Assembly (NCBI GenBank): GCA_947169115.1
Contig: CAMVOK010000001.1
Span: forward strand, 124,001 to 188,000
Length of the DNA: 64,000 nucleotides
From: an uncultured Prevotellaceae bacterium
GTDB lineage: Bacteria; Bacteroidota; Bacteroidia; Bacteroidales; Bacteroidaceae
Direction: 5' to 3'
Shown here: positions 52,189 through 61,900 of the stretch, in pieces
Position numbering within the stretch: position 1 is the stretch's first letter
Layout of the letters: each line of letters begins with the position of its first letter
Made by a program: the position numbers and the translations under genes
Notes under the pieces: generated by a model
Database searches by the model: none
Told to the model about the DNA's origin: nothing
What the model saw: only the letters and a program-made list of their open reading frames with translations

Positions 52189-52872
52189 AAACGAGTCTTG
52201 ATATGAAGCGGACAAAAGCAGAATACGAGGAAGCCATTCGCAACTCTCACAGCATTGCCTCTGTATGCAGATACCTTGGACTGAAGCTGGCGGGCGGAAA
52301 CTATCGTATCATCCACCAGGCAATAGAGGAATACAAACTGGACACTTCACACTTCACCGGTCAAGGGTGGAATGTAGGGATGAAGTTCAAACCGAAGGCA
52401 GTAACAGATATCAAGGATGTTCTGGTTAGGAACTCCTCTTATCAAAGTTACAAGCTTAAGAGAAGGCTTCTCAGCGAAGGTCTAAAAGAGAGAAAGTGCG
52501 AATGTTGTGGACTCACAGAATGGCAAGGTTGCCCAATCCCATTGGAACTGCACCACAAGAATGGTGATAATCGGGATCATAGGATTGAAAACTTGCGGTT
52601 GCTATGTCCCAACTGCCACGCGATGACAGAGACATATCGAGGACGAAACAAGAGTGCTCATGGGGAAACCCATGAAGTAGAATTGCCCTAACAAACAGAA
52701 ACCTTTCTGTCGGCGACGACAGATGTGGCGATGGCTCACTAAGTTCAGCCCAAAGGCTGATAAACGGCGTAGAGACTATATAGGCAACACCTAAACCGCA
52801 GGGCATGGTGAAGAAATAGTCCAGACTACAACATCTCTCCGAGATGGCTTGTGTGAAAGCAAGAGTAGCAAG
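52189..52872 (+). ncRNA. 684-nt group I self-splicing intron in tRNA-Leu(UAA)
   Basis: The 5' exon ends in GGACUU, which pairs with the intron segment GAGUCU to form P1 with the required U-G pair at the splice site and a four-base loop. The intron ends in G (52872). P7 is formed by GACTAT (52774-52779, within a GTAGAGACTATA R-type sequence) and ATAGTC (52816-52821, within GAAATAGTCC, the S-type sequence). A CATCTC/GAGATG hairpin (about 52831-52846) is a likely P9. Insertion after U34 matches the cyanobacterial tRNA-Leu intron. The HNH gene lies between P1 and the core. Confidence 0.92.
52203..52691 (+). CDS. HNH homing endonuclease inside the group I intron
   Basis: A 162-residue protein. 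The N-terminal half has a helix-turn-helix-like IASVCRYLGLKLAGGNYR and the family-typical FTGQGWNVGMKF. The C-terminal half is a zinc-stabilised HNH nuclease: CECCG, LELHHKNGDNRDHRIENL and LLCPNCHA, with catalytic His in LHHKNGD, Asn in IENL and His in NCHA. The ATG lies 15 bases into the intron, so translation would start next to P1. It should cut intron-lacking alleles and promote homing; it appears intact, so the intron may still be mobile. Confidence 0.93.
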   Translation: MKRTKAEYEEAIRNSHSIASVCRYLGLKLAGGNYRIIHQAIEEYKLDTSHFTGQGWNVGMKFKPKAVTDIKDVLVRNSSYQSYKLKRRLLSEGLKERKCECCGLTEWQGCPIPLELHHKNGDNRDHRIENLRLLCPNCHAMTETYRGRNKSAHGETHEVELP

Positions 52873-52935
52873 AAAATCCCTTGGCCTAACAGCCGTACGG
52901 GTTCGAGTCCCGTTCCGGGCACAAATGCAGAAAAA

Positions 52936-52969
52936 GGCTCCCCAGCATCGTGCTGGGGAGCCTTTTTTT
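52936..52969 (+). terminator. Rho-independent terminator of the tRNA-Leu gene
   Basis: GGCTCCCCAGCA pairs with TGCTGGGGAGCC, followed by TTTTTTT. Confidence 0.95.
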
Positions 52970-53032
52970 ATGAGCTTTGAATAAGGATTAGAGAAGAGGA
53001 ATAATCCCTAATCTCTAATCCTTAGTCTACAA

Positions 53033-56000
53033 TCACTTCACTACCACCTTCCTGCCATTGATGATGTAGATGCCCTTGAGAGCCTTCTTCACACGCTGGC
53101 CGGCCATGTTGTAGATAGCAACGGGAGTTGCAATAGCGGTCGTTACGTTCTGGATGGCAGTTGTCGGGTCTACGTCAGGCTGTTCTTTACCGTAGTAGAG
53201 CAGTGACCAGTTGTCCCATACGCACCAGTCTTTCTCAACCTCCTCGGTCTTGCGCAGACCGATGGTTACGCTCTTCTGCTCGTTCTTAACCTCGAACAAC
53301 AGGTAGTTCTGGTAGAGAGGAGTCTCATCTTCTCTGAAGTTCTGGAGGGCTATAGAGCCTTGAGCTGCTGTGTCTGGTATGCGGTAGGTTTCTTCTCCAG
53401 CAACGAGTGCAACGGTGCCATTTTCTTCGGCAACCAATGTGAAGGCAGTCATATCCTCCATGTTCGTGATACCCAGTAATGGTGTCTCAGCCTCGTCACT
53501 GGCAAAGAGTACGGCGTGACGGGCGATGTCCTGACCGGCCTCATACTGTTCCTTAACAACAGAGCCTACACCGCCACGGTAGTAGCCCTGAACGCCCAGA
53601 CGATACCAACCGGGGAGCAGACCATAGATTGTCTGAGAAATCTCGAAGCTGGTGTCGAAGAACTCGGCCACTTCGCCTTCGCTGTTTCCGTAACCAACTG
53701 TACCTTCAATCTGATCCCAACCATAGACTGTGGTAGAGTAGCTGTACTCGTTACCGTCGTAGTTGTAGATGACAGGAGTTACATCGGCAGGCTCCTCCTC
53801 GGTAGCGCCAGCCCAGTCACACATTACGTAGTTTGTGAAGGCTTTGTTTAAATCTATCATGGCCTGTTCTACGGCAGCTTTGTCCTTGAAGTCGCTGTTT
53901 TCCAGATGTTCTCCAATCTCAAAAATGACATCCTCAATGCTAGTGTCGCTTGTGGTAATAAGATCATCGCCCATGCGCATGTCCATAACCTCAATGTAAT
54001 GGTTCAGGGTGGCTGTCAAGGCTGCGGTTTCCTTAGCCAGTTCAATGGCCTCCTTTAATTTTTCAATAGCAGCTTTTGCATCTTCCTTTACAGAATTCTT
54101 ACCCTTCTTGATTTCGTCCTGACCGTTCTTGATGGCTTTGGCCAGACTGTCCTTAGCTTCTATTGTCAGAATGTATTCTGCACCTTCGGCAGTGTATGTC
54201 TCTGCTTCTGCAATGCGGCGTTTGATTTCGGGATGCCAAGCATCTCCACCATCGCCATTGAAGACAATCTGGAAGTCGTCGAACAATACCCAGTTACCAC
54301 TGGAATTCCAAGTATTGCCGCCAGTCAGGTCGCGGATACCTACGATGATGCTGTCTGCAGGCTCTTCCAGGATGATGTTAAAGTAGTTCTCGTAGAAGCC
54401 TTCGTTGAAGTAAACATTGGCACCAGACATACCGTTGGGGACATACTTGTCACCATTCATGGAATCGGCGTTCTTGCCGTTTGTGCCGCCCGTGCCATCA
54501 TAGAGTTGTACTTCGCTACCTTCGTCCAGCAGATTCTTGACTTTTACGGTCTGAATGGCGGTGCTATCGCCGTTAATGATGGCATAGAGTTCAGCATCAA
54601 CACCCTGACCGTTATCGTCACGCTCGAATGCCTTACAGCTCAGTGCGAACACACCGGCAGGCATGTGCTTGATGGTCTGGTGAATGTCGAACTTAGCGTG
54701 GTAAACCTCGGCATTACCGCCTTCGGCTAATTTCTCCTCGCCTGCGGCATCTGTGTAGGTTACATCCTCACCGCCCCATGCAGGAGTTACCCATTCTGAA
54801 TCCCAGCCGGAGAACTTAATGTAGTTTCCGTTGGCATCCTTGTCGTCGAAGCCGGGGTTATTGAGCAGGAAGGACAGGTCGTCGTTCTGGGCAACATTAG
54901 CGCCGATGAAGGCAGCAAATGCTTCTGCCAGACGGCTGTCGGCGGTAGCAATTTGCTCGGAGGTATAAGTATGATTGTCCAGGCCCTCGCCAATCTCTTC
55001 CAAAATTTTACTGAATGTTGGGTCATTTGCGACATTAGCCCACTTTCCTTCCAAGTTGCCAACCTTCTCGTCCCACTTGTTGTAGATGGCATCCAGTGTT
55101 TGGTAATCTTTCACGGATTGTGTCAGTGCTTCGAACGCCTCGTTCAGGTTGTTGTAGATTTCCTGCAGCGTCAGACCCGATTCTTGGCGATAGGCAGAAC
55201 TTGATGCGTTGGTCAGAGTTTCCCAATAGGCATTCACCACCTCCCAGTAGGCTACCACGTTTTCTATATCTTCTTTTGGGTAGGTTTCGTTGCACTTTTT
55301 GATGAGGTTGTCCAAAGCAGTCTCCCAGGGGTCAACCTCGCCATAGTAGGTGAGGGTGAAGTTGTCGGCCAACATCCAGTTGACGTTGGCATTGCGAGTA
55401 CGCAGACCCAGTGTGACATCACCACCTGTGCTCACGAAGCTCATCGTGAAGTGCAGAGGCAGGTTGTCGGGGGTATTGATGGGGGCAGTGGTAGTGATGT
55501 CGCCGCCAGTAGCGAACAACTCGACACCCTCAACTTGGAAGGGTAATGCGGCACTCTGAAGGGTAGCTTTTGCATCCACACCCAGTTCGTACTTGCCGAG
55601 AGGAAGAGCCTTCATAACCTGGTACATACCACCATCCTTCAGCGTAGTGGGTGCGCCAATCCAACTCTCCATGAAGCCCTTCACAGTGATGCCTTCTGCA
55701 TCGTTAGTGTAGGTGTCGCCGTTCCAGCAGTTGTTCTGGCCCATGGGGTCAACGGTCCAGTAGGGAGGCAACTGCCATTGTTCGCCCTCGTCGAAAGCAG
55801 CATTCTTAATCAGAGAAGTTGCATCGCAGGGGTTGGTCTCAGAGGGTGGGTTCGTACCGTCCTCTCCATATTTGAGTACCGCATATACGCGAGCAACCTG
55901 AATCTTGTCGTCCAATTCAGCAATAGCTGCATTGATGTCTTCTATCGAACCATTGTTATAGACCTCGGTGTATGCCTCGTAGTTCACGTCCAGGTCCTCT

Positions 56001-56704
56001 TCTACGATGGTCTTGGCACGGCTGTAGAGATCGAGGCGTGCGCTGAAGAGCGCGCGAGTTACGTTGAGGAACTCGTTAATCTGCTCCTTGGTATATTTGC
56101 CATCCTGTATAATCAGCCAATCTACACCTACACCCTCGGCTTCGGGATCAATGTTGGTGTAAACAATCATGTCGCTGGTGCTTCCAGCCCATCCCAGGAA
56201 CTCCTTGTCGTAGTCACGCTCCTCGATGGCGTCCAATGCGTCGCGACCATATACACCGTTCAGTTCGTTGGTCTGGATGCGATAGACATTGTTGCCCTGG
56301 GGACGCAGTGCCCAGAAGTTGTTACCCTGACTTCCCATATCGAGGAAAGCTGTGTTGTCGGCTGCACGGAACATGAATTTGTTTACCTGGATACTGTTGT
56401 CGCGATGGATGACGTTTGAGGTCAGGAAGAATGACCAGCCTTCTTCATCTTCGCTATAAGCGAGTTGGAACACAGAAGGATACACTGTACCTTCTTTTTC
56501 TGTAACGAGGGCTGTTTGGGTTCCCCAGTAGCCAGCACCTGTCAGGAAGAGTCCAGCCTTTGTGTTGAAGAAAACATAACTTTCTTCAGCAACAGGTTCG
56601 TCACCTTCGAACGGATACTCCAGCGTGGGAGCCGTCCACGTTTGGGCGTTGGCGGCAAAAGCTACCAGAAGAAGCCCAAATAAATGAAGTAATTTGTTTT
56701 TCAT
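53033..56704 (-). CDS. Large secreted protein with C-terminal sorting-like domain
   Basis: A 1223-residue protein with signal peptide MKNKLLHLFGLLLVAFAANA. The N-terminal domain (YVFFNTKAGLFLTGAG) resembles beta-trefoil-like modules of Bacteroidales secreted proteins. Three similar beta-sandwich modules follow (LPLGKYELGVDAKATLQ; MPAGVFALSCKAFERD; LLPGWYRLGVQGYYRGG), separated by helical linkers. The end (IQNVTTAIATPVAIYNMAGQRV, shortened here, then KGIYIINGRKVVVK) is like type IX secretion sorting tails. It probably acts at the cell surface or outside; the substrate is unknown. It is related in style to the truncated gene at 1-529. Confidence 0.85.
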   Translation of the reverse strand: MKNKLLHLFGLLLVAFAANAQTWTAPTLEYPFEGDEPVAEESYVFFNTKAGLFLTGAGYWGTQTALVTEKEGTVYPSVFQLAYSEDEEGWSFFLTSNVIHRDNSIQVNKFMFRAADNTAFLDMGSQGNNFWALRPQGNNVYRIQTNELNGVYGRDALDAIEERDYDKEFLGWAGSTSDMIVYTNIDPEAEGVGVDWLIIQDGKYTKEQINEFLNVTRALFSARLDLYSRAKTIVEEDLDVNYEAYTEVYNNGSIEDINAAIAELDDKIQVARVYAVLKYGEDGTNPPSETNPCDATSLIKNAAFDEGEQWQLPPYWTVDPMGQNNCWNGDTYTNDAEGITVKGFMESWIGAPTTLKDGGMYQVMKALPLGKYELGVDAKATLQSAALPFQVEGVELFATGGDITTTAPINTPDNLPLHFTMSFVSTGGDVTLGLRTRNANVNWMLADNFTLTYYGEVDPWETALDNLIKKCNETYPKEDIENVVAYWEVVNAYWETLTNASSSAYRQESGLTLQEIYNNLNEAFEALTQSVKDYQTLDAIYNKWDEKVGNLEGKWANVANDPTFSKILEEIGEGLDNHTYTSEQIATADSRLAEAFAAFIGANVAQNDDLSFLLNNPGFDDKDANGNYIKFSGWDSEWVTPAWGGEDVTYTDAAGEEKLAEGGNAEVYHAKFDIHQTIKHMPAGVFALSCKAFERDDNGQGVDAELYAIINGDSTAIQTVKVKNLLDEGSEVQLYDGTGGTNGKNADSMNGDKYVPNGMSGANVYFNEGFYENYFNIILEEPADSIIVGIRDLTGGNTWNSSGNWVLFDDFQIVFNGDGGDAWHPEIKRRIAEAETYTAEGAEYILTIEAKDSLAKAIKNGQDEIKKGKNSVKEDAKAAIEKLKEAIELAKETAALTATLNHYIEVMDMRMGDDLITTSDTSIEDVIFEIGEHLENSDFKDKAAVEQAMIDLNKAFTNYVMCDWAGATEEEPADVTPVIYNYDGNEYSYSTTVYGWDQIEGTVGYGNSEGEVAEFFDTSFEISQTIYGLLPGWYRLGVQGYYRGGVGSVVKEQYEAGQDIARHAVLFASDEAETPLLGITNMEDMTAFTLVAEENGTVALVAGEETYRIPDTAAQGSIALQNFREDETPLYQNYLLFEVKNEQKSVTIGLRKTEEVEKDWCVWDNWSLLYYGKEQPDVDPTTAIQNVTTAIATPVAIYNMAGQRVKKALKGIYIINGRKVVVK

Positions 56705-56821
56705 AAAATAATAATTTGTTAGTTAAAAGAGTTGTTTAGTTAAAATGTATAAGTTAGTTTATTTTATTAATAATAAAGCGAAATTTTCGTTCAAAATCGC
56801 CCAAATTGGTACAAATTCGCT

Positions 56822-56829
56822 CAAAGATA
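56822..56829 (-). promoter_or_regulatory. -7 promoter box (TATCTTTG) for the large secreted protein
   Basis: The minus strand reads TATCTTTG, 117 bp upstream of the start at 56704, implying a leader of about 110 bases. Confidence 0.5.
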
Positions 56830-56927
56830 CGAATAATTGCTTGGAAATGAGCCTCTCAAAGGCATTTTTAACATTTTTTAAGGTCAAACAAACCCTTATC
56901 CGGATTTCGTCGCCCTTACGTCGGGGC

Positions 56928-57015
56928 TTCGTCAACCTTATGACGAGGTCTCGTCAACCTTATGACGGAGCTTGGTCAACCTTATGGCAAAGGCTCGTCA
57001 ACCTTATGACGAAAC
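56928..57015. repeat. Four-copy, 22-bp palindrome array
   Basis: Palindromes CGTCAACCTTATGACG start at 56930, 56952 and 56996, with a variant GGTCAACCTTATGGCA at 56974; the period is exactly 22 bp. The arms are CGTCA and TGACG. The array is just downstream of rsmA. Confidence 0.92.
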
Positions 57016-57050
57016 GGGGGTCTCCTTACGTGCGCGCGTACCTTTATATA

Positions 57051-57845
57051 TTATATAAGGGCTTCGAGTTGCTGAGTGAGTGTTACGAACTGAGGTATGG
57101 AAAGTTGTTCGGGACGTAAATCGAAAAGTTTATCCTGGAGTAGGGTGGTACCGTCAATCCCGAGGTCGGCAAGCAGTGGACGAAGATTGTTGCGGAGTGT
57201 CTTTCGACGTTGGTTGAAAGTGGTTTTTACCACACGGCGGAACAGTCGTTCGTCGCACCCTAAGTTGGTGGTTTGGTTGCGCGTGAGTCGTACAACAGCC
57301 GAACGTACTTTGGGGGGAGGGTTGAAGACGCCTGGCTCTACCGTGAAAAGGTATTCTACATCGTACCATGCCTGGACGAGGATGGAAAGTATTCCGTAGG
57401 TCTTCGACCCAGGTTGGGCGGCCAGACGTTCGGCTACCTCCTTCTGTATCATGCCCGTGCAACAGGGGATGAAGGACTTGAAGTCCAGCATCTTAAAGAA
57501 AATCTGACTTGATATGTTGTAGGGGTAGTTGCCTGTTAATACAAAGGATTCACCTGAGAATGTGCGGTCGAGGTGCATGGTTAGGAAATCATCCTCAATG
57601 ATATTCTCCTCCAGTTGCGGGTATTGTCTCCTGAGATAGGAAACGGATTCGAAGTCTATCTCTACGACTTTGAGTGGTCGGGGTTTCTGCATGAGAAACT
57701 GTGTCATTACCCCCATGCCAGGGCCAACCTCCAAAACGGGAAGGTCGGGACAGGCATCCACGGTGTCGGCGATTCTTTTGGCTATGCTGAGGTCAGTCAG
57801 AAAGTGCTGACCAAGGAACTTTTTGGGTTTTACTTTGTGTAACAT
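57051..57845 (-). CDS. rsmA: 16S rRNA dimethyladenosine transferase RsmA/KsgA
   Basis: Dimethylates two adenosines near the 3' end of 16S rRNA. The 264-residue protein has PKKFLGQHFL, LEVGPGMGVMTQFL (SAM motif), VEIDFESV, IIEDDFL and TGNYPYNISSQIF (NYPY catalytic motif). The length is standard. A -7 box lies 5 bases upstream of the ATG. Confidence 0.96.
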   Translation of the reverse strand: MLHKVKPKKFLGQHFLTDLSIAKRIADTVDACPDLPVLEVGPGMGVMTQFLMQKPRPLKVVEIDFESVSYLRRQYPQLEENIIEDDFLTMHLDRTFSGESFVLTGNYPYNISSQIFFKMLDFKSFIPCCTGMIQKEVAERLAAQPGSKTYGILSILVQAWYDVEYLFTVEPGVFNPPPKVRSAVVRLTRNQTTNLGCDERLFRRVVKTTFNQRRKTLRNNLRPLLADLGIDGTTLLQDKLFDLRPEQLSIPQFVTLTQQLEALI

Positions 57846-57850
57846 GGGGA

Positions 57851-57858
57851 CAAAGATA
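57851..57858 (-). promoter_or_regulatory. -7 promoter box (TATCTTTG) for rsmA
   Basis: The minus strand reads TATCTTTG; only 5 bases separate it from the rsmA ATG, so the message is probably leaderless. Confidence 0.6.
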
Positions 57859-57903
57859 GTGATTAAATTGAAAATTGGAAATTGAAAATTGAAAATAATT
57901 TGC

Positions 57904-57911
57904 TAACTTTG
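57904..57911 (+). promoter_or_regulatory. -7 promoter box (TAACTTTG) for the YbhN-like gene
   Basis: TAACTTTG ends 9 bases before the ATG at 57921, which supports that start over an in-frame ATG at 57882 in an AAAATTGAAAATT phrase repeat. Confidence 0.6.
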
Positions 57912-57920
57912 CCACGGATT

Positions 57921-58910
57921 ATGAAGAAAACCATTCAGAACATATTGCGTGTGGGGCTGCCGATGGTCTTTGGCGGGGCTATACTGTGGTGGATGTACAG
58001 GGGTTTTGCCTGGCAAGAGATACAAGAGGCGGTGAGCGTGGATATGCGATGGAGCTGGATGTTGTTGAGTCTTCCGTTTGGCATACTGGCACAGGTGTTG
58101 CGTGGCTTGCGATGGCGGCAGATGCTTGAACCAATGGGTGAAAAACCGCGTCGCCTAACTTGTGTGAATGCCGTATTCCTCAGTTATGGCAGTAGCTTGG
58201 TTGTGCCTCGTGTGGGTGAATTGTTGCGGTGTGGTGTTTTGTCTCACTACGAAGGAACTCGCATGAGCCGTGCCGTAGGAACGGTGGTGACGGAGCGCAT
58301 AGTGGATGTCGTATTGATATTGTTGCTTAGTGCCGTCACACTCTTGTCTCAGATACCTGTTTTCATGCGTTTCATGAACCGGACGGGCATGTCTCTGGAA
58401 ACCATCTTGTCAAGGTTCACCCCCACAGGCTATATGGTGACGTTGGTGTGTGGACTCACTGTTATGCTGATGGCCATATATCTATTGCGCCGTTTCCATT
58501 TCTTTGACAGGTCACAACAGACAGTGCGTGGACTGTTGGATGGGTTGCTCAGTATTCGTCACATCCGAAACAAATCTCTCTTCTGGCTCTATTCCATCGG
58601 AATCTGGGTTTGTTATTTTTTCCACTTTTTTCTCACTTTCTATTGTTTCTCCTATACAGAGCATCTTGGCCCAATGGAGGCATTGGTTACCTTTGTGTTG
58701 TTTACGTATGCCGTATTGGTTCCTACACCGAATGGTGCTGGTCCATGGCATTTTGCCACAAAGACGGTGCTTATGCTCTATGGGGTGGATGGTAACGAGG
58801 GAGCCATGTTTGCCCTTATCGTGCATTCCGTGCAAACCTTGCTGGTGGCAGGCTTGGGCGTAGCAGGGGCACTTGCCTTGGTCGTGGCTGGCCGAAATCG
58901 AAAACTCTGA
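57921..58910 (+). CDS. YbhN/lysylphosphatidylglycerol synthase-like membrane protein
   Basis: A 329-residue integral membrane protein with about eight hydrophobic segments. It contains GILAQVLRGLRWRQML, FLSYGSSLVVPRVGELLRCGVLSHYEGT (shortened conserved region with PRVGE), and RAVGTVVTERIVDVV. This is the UPF0104/flippase-like family, of which some members flip or modify lipids. PTPNGAGPWHFA near the C-terminus is also typical. The lipid substrate is unknown. Confidence 0.87.
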   Translation: MKKTIQNILRVGLPMVFGGAILWWMYRGFAWQEIQEAVSVDMRWSWMLLSLPFGILAQVLRGLRWRQMLEPMGEKPRRLTCVNAVFLSYGSSLVVPRVGELLRCGVLSHYEGTRMSRAVGTVVTERIVDVVLILLLSAVTLLSQIPVFMRFMNRTGMSLETILSRFTPTGYMVTLVCGLTVMLMAIYLLRRFHFFDRSQQTVRGLLDGLLSIRHIRNKSLFWLYSIGIWVCYFFHFFLTFYCFSYTEHLGPMEALVTFVLFTYAVLVPTPNGAGPWHFATKTVLMLYGVDGNEGAMFALIVHSVQTLLVAGLGVAGALALVVAGRNRKL

Positions 58911-58994
58911 GGTTCTCGGAGATCTCGGAAAACTCAGAATATTCAGAATACTCAGAATACTCAGAGAACTCAGAAAGGTCAGAAAAACCTCGAT
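58911..58994. repeat. TCAGAATACTCAGAATA phrase repeat
   Basis: The gap between the convergent YbhN-like and fusion genes is made of variants of ACTCAGAATAC and CTCGGAGATC. The same phrase, translated, is the [13 protein letters not shown] insert of alaS. Confidence 0.9.
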
Positions 58995-61900
58995 TTAATC
59001 GTATAATTTCTTGATTTCGGCCCCGTCATAATAATGGCGGAGAATCTCGTCGTACTTGTGTCCTTCGGTGGCCAAAACGGCGGCTCCTATCTGACATAGT
59101 CCTACGCCATGGCCCCAACCGGCTCCGTGGATAACGAAGCGTTGGGGAACACCCTCGCGAATGTCCTCGCTGTCAACGACGATAGCTGAAGAGAACAGGT
59201 GGCTGCGACTAAGGGTGCGACGAATCTCCAATTCCTTGCCGATGGTAAATGAGGCTTCACTGCCTACAATTTTCAGACGTACCAAATGTCCGCTCCGACC
59301 GCGTTCTACGGGTTCGAGAGCCAGTATGTCTCCAAGGTCGCGTCCCAGTCGTTGAGTGATAATTTCGTGCAGTTCTTCTTGGGTGTAGCTGACTATCCAT
59401 CGATAGAAATTGGTGGTCTCCTGGTCGTAGTCGTTGAGCACAGTAGATAGAAGTTGCTGGTCGTGGGTGTTGCAGGCCGAAGGCGGATTGCTGAGAATCC
59501 ATTCGCGGGCCGCTTCCTCGGTGACTGCAATGGTATCGTGGGTGTCAAAACTGTCTCTGACGGCATGGAGATAGGGGTGAGGGTTGTTCTCCCAGCAGTT
59601 CTCGAAGTCGTTGGTGATGCCGCCACAACATTTGCCGAAGCGTGCGTCACACACCTTGTCATCGTACATCAACGTCTGACCGCGTGTCTCATCTATGGCT
59701 TTCTGGGCTTCAGCACTAATTTCACGGGTAATACCCTGATAACGCTGACAATGGTCGTCGGCGCAGACATCAAAAATGGTATGTTCCTCTTGGTCGTGCC
59801 AGCGAATGAGTTCGGTGTCGGTCTTTTTAAACTGGAAGAATCCCTGTCCTGTGCCCAGTCTGCGTTTCTCCATTTGTGCCATAAGCCAAGAACGGCTAAT
59901 GACGGCACTGGCCTTCAGAAATTCCAGTGGACAGGTGCTTTTCATTTCACTGCTGATGACACTGGTCAGATAAAGTTCTACGGGTAGGACATTGATGGCT
60001 ACGATTTTTTCTTCATCGATTACTAAACGCAGTTTCCCCTGGAAGGTTTGGGTCTCCTGACGTTCCCAATGAAATTGTTTCCCGATGGTTACACCGCAGA
60101 GACTGAAGGATGCTTCGGGGTCTTGGGGACGGAAGGTTAAATCGTGGTAGATGTTTCCATTCCACTTTAGGGCACCTTCCTCGATGCTGACGGTCTGTTC
60201 GCCTGTGATGATGGCCCCTTTGGCCCGGAACTCCCCATTGAGGTGGAAGGTTAGTTGTTCGGCGGTCATAATGCCGACAGAAACTTCGGGTTCCTCTTGT
60301 TGAGGTGAAGGATTAGGGGTGTAATCGGACGACCCGAAGGGGTTACGCTTGCCGTGCAAAATGGATGAAGGGTTTTTGTCTTCTTCTCCTTCATTCTTCG
60401 TTTTTAATTCTTCCCCCTTAATTATCTCAATAACGGGTTGTAGTTCCTCCTCGGTCATAGTCACTTCACGCAGGATGTTGACGGCCATTTCAGGGGTTAT
60501 CCGTCGGAAGTCTTCTTCTCGTGGGGTGATGATGAGTCCACCCATGTCCAGTGCACCCGGGCTGACGAGCATCTTCTCCTCTCCTTCTGCATAGTAGCAA
60601 TCGGGGCGATGTTTCTTGCGTGGGAATACCAGTGTGATGATTTCATCCTCTCGGCCAGCCCCCCATTCCTGATGCCATGAGATGATGTTCATGCGAGGTT
60701 CCGGACTGCCCTCGGGTATGGGCATTGCGTCGTACAACCGTTGGCAAAGCACGCTGTCGGGAGCTGTAGGCAGTGAACGGATGACAAAAACCGGGCAGAC
60801 CCATGAGGTGAGCAGATAAAGTCCACAACCCCGTTTGTTGCCTGCCTCTTCGATGGCGGCTTCTTGCTGTGGGGTGATGGGATAGAGTTTCGTCAGTTGC
60901 GTGTCGTAGTGTTTCCAATCCTTTTCGATGGGCAATATGCCACGATGACCAGCCTGAAGATGGCAATGGTCGGGGCAGGAGGCTCCGCATTCGGGGCCAT
61001 TATAAAAAATGATATGTTGTGGCATGTTCCAAGCCAGATGGCGCAGTGTATTGAAGTGTGTATAAATGGCTTGGGGGAGATGTCGGCGTGTAGGAATAGT
61101 CAGATGACCAGGTAGTATGGGGTAGGGATTCAATAATATTTCATAGTGTTTTTCTGTGGGCAGGCAGTGCTGTTCCTTGGGGCGGTTGTGATTGCACAGA
61201 AAACATGGGCGCTCGCTTATCGTCTTGGCATCCACCTTTGCTCCTGTGCTGATAATCCGCTTGGGATTCCACTGAACAGCCAACGTTGGTGAAGGGGGAA
61301 GGGTGAAGGGTGAAGGGTTATTGCTCTCCTGTCCTTCATTCTTAATCCTTAATTCTTCATTCTTAATTTCTAAATCTCTAGTCTGCACCTCTGCCAAGGC
61401 AGCGTAGTTTTCTGCTGCCAAAGCCCAATTGGCAACTTCTGAAGCGTGAAAATCCTCGATTTCATCGGCATTTACCTCATGCTGCCAGAGCTTGTTTAAT
61501 TGCTGACGCGCACGGATTTCCAACGTACGCAAACTGTCTTTATACAGGTTGTTGCGGTTTACGGCATCCGTGGAAAGTGCGGCATCGCTATTGCCTTCCC
61601 ATCGGCGACAGAGGTATAGTTCGTCATAGATGCGCCCAATCCGATAGCGACGGCTGAGCATCAGTCCTAGTGCATAATCTTCGCCATAACTGGTGTTGGG
61701 AATTTGGATTTGGCGGAGAATCGGGGTAAAGAAAGCACGAGGTGCGCCCAGACCATTGATGCGGAGGGCGTTGTTGCGACCGTTGGCCTCCGTCCATTCG
61801 CTGTGGTCAATAAGTCCGGGAGGCAAGGTCTCTAACTGGAAGTTACACATACGGTATGAGCCGATGACCATGGCCGCATTCTCCTTGTAGAATGTATCGA

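Larger units (their letters stand above)
52154..52921 (+). tRNA. tRNA-Leu(UAA), interrupted by a group I intron
   Basis: Exon 1 is 52154-52188 and exon 2 is 52873-52921. Joined, they give an AGGGA/TCCCT anticodon stem and a CTTAAAA loop with anticodon TAA, a TTCGAGTC T-arm, a long variable arm and the discriminator A. CCA is not encoded. The acceptor stem is GCCCAGA against TCCGGGC and has one mismatch, A5 opposite C68. This is the only tRNA found in the window. Confidence 0.93.
56705..57050. other. 346-bp gap with promoter and palindrome array
   Basis: No gene is seen. The gap holds the -7 box of the 1223-residue protein gene (56822-56829) and the 22-bp tandem palindromes (56928-57015), then a short AT-rich stretch before the rsmA stop. 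Confidence 0.7.
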
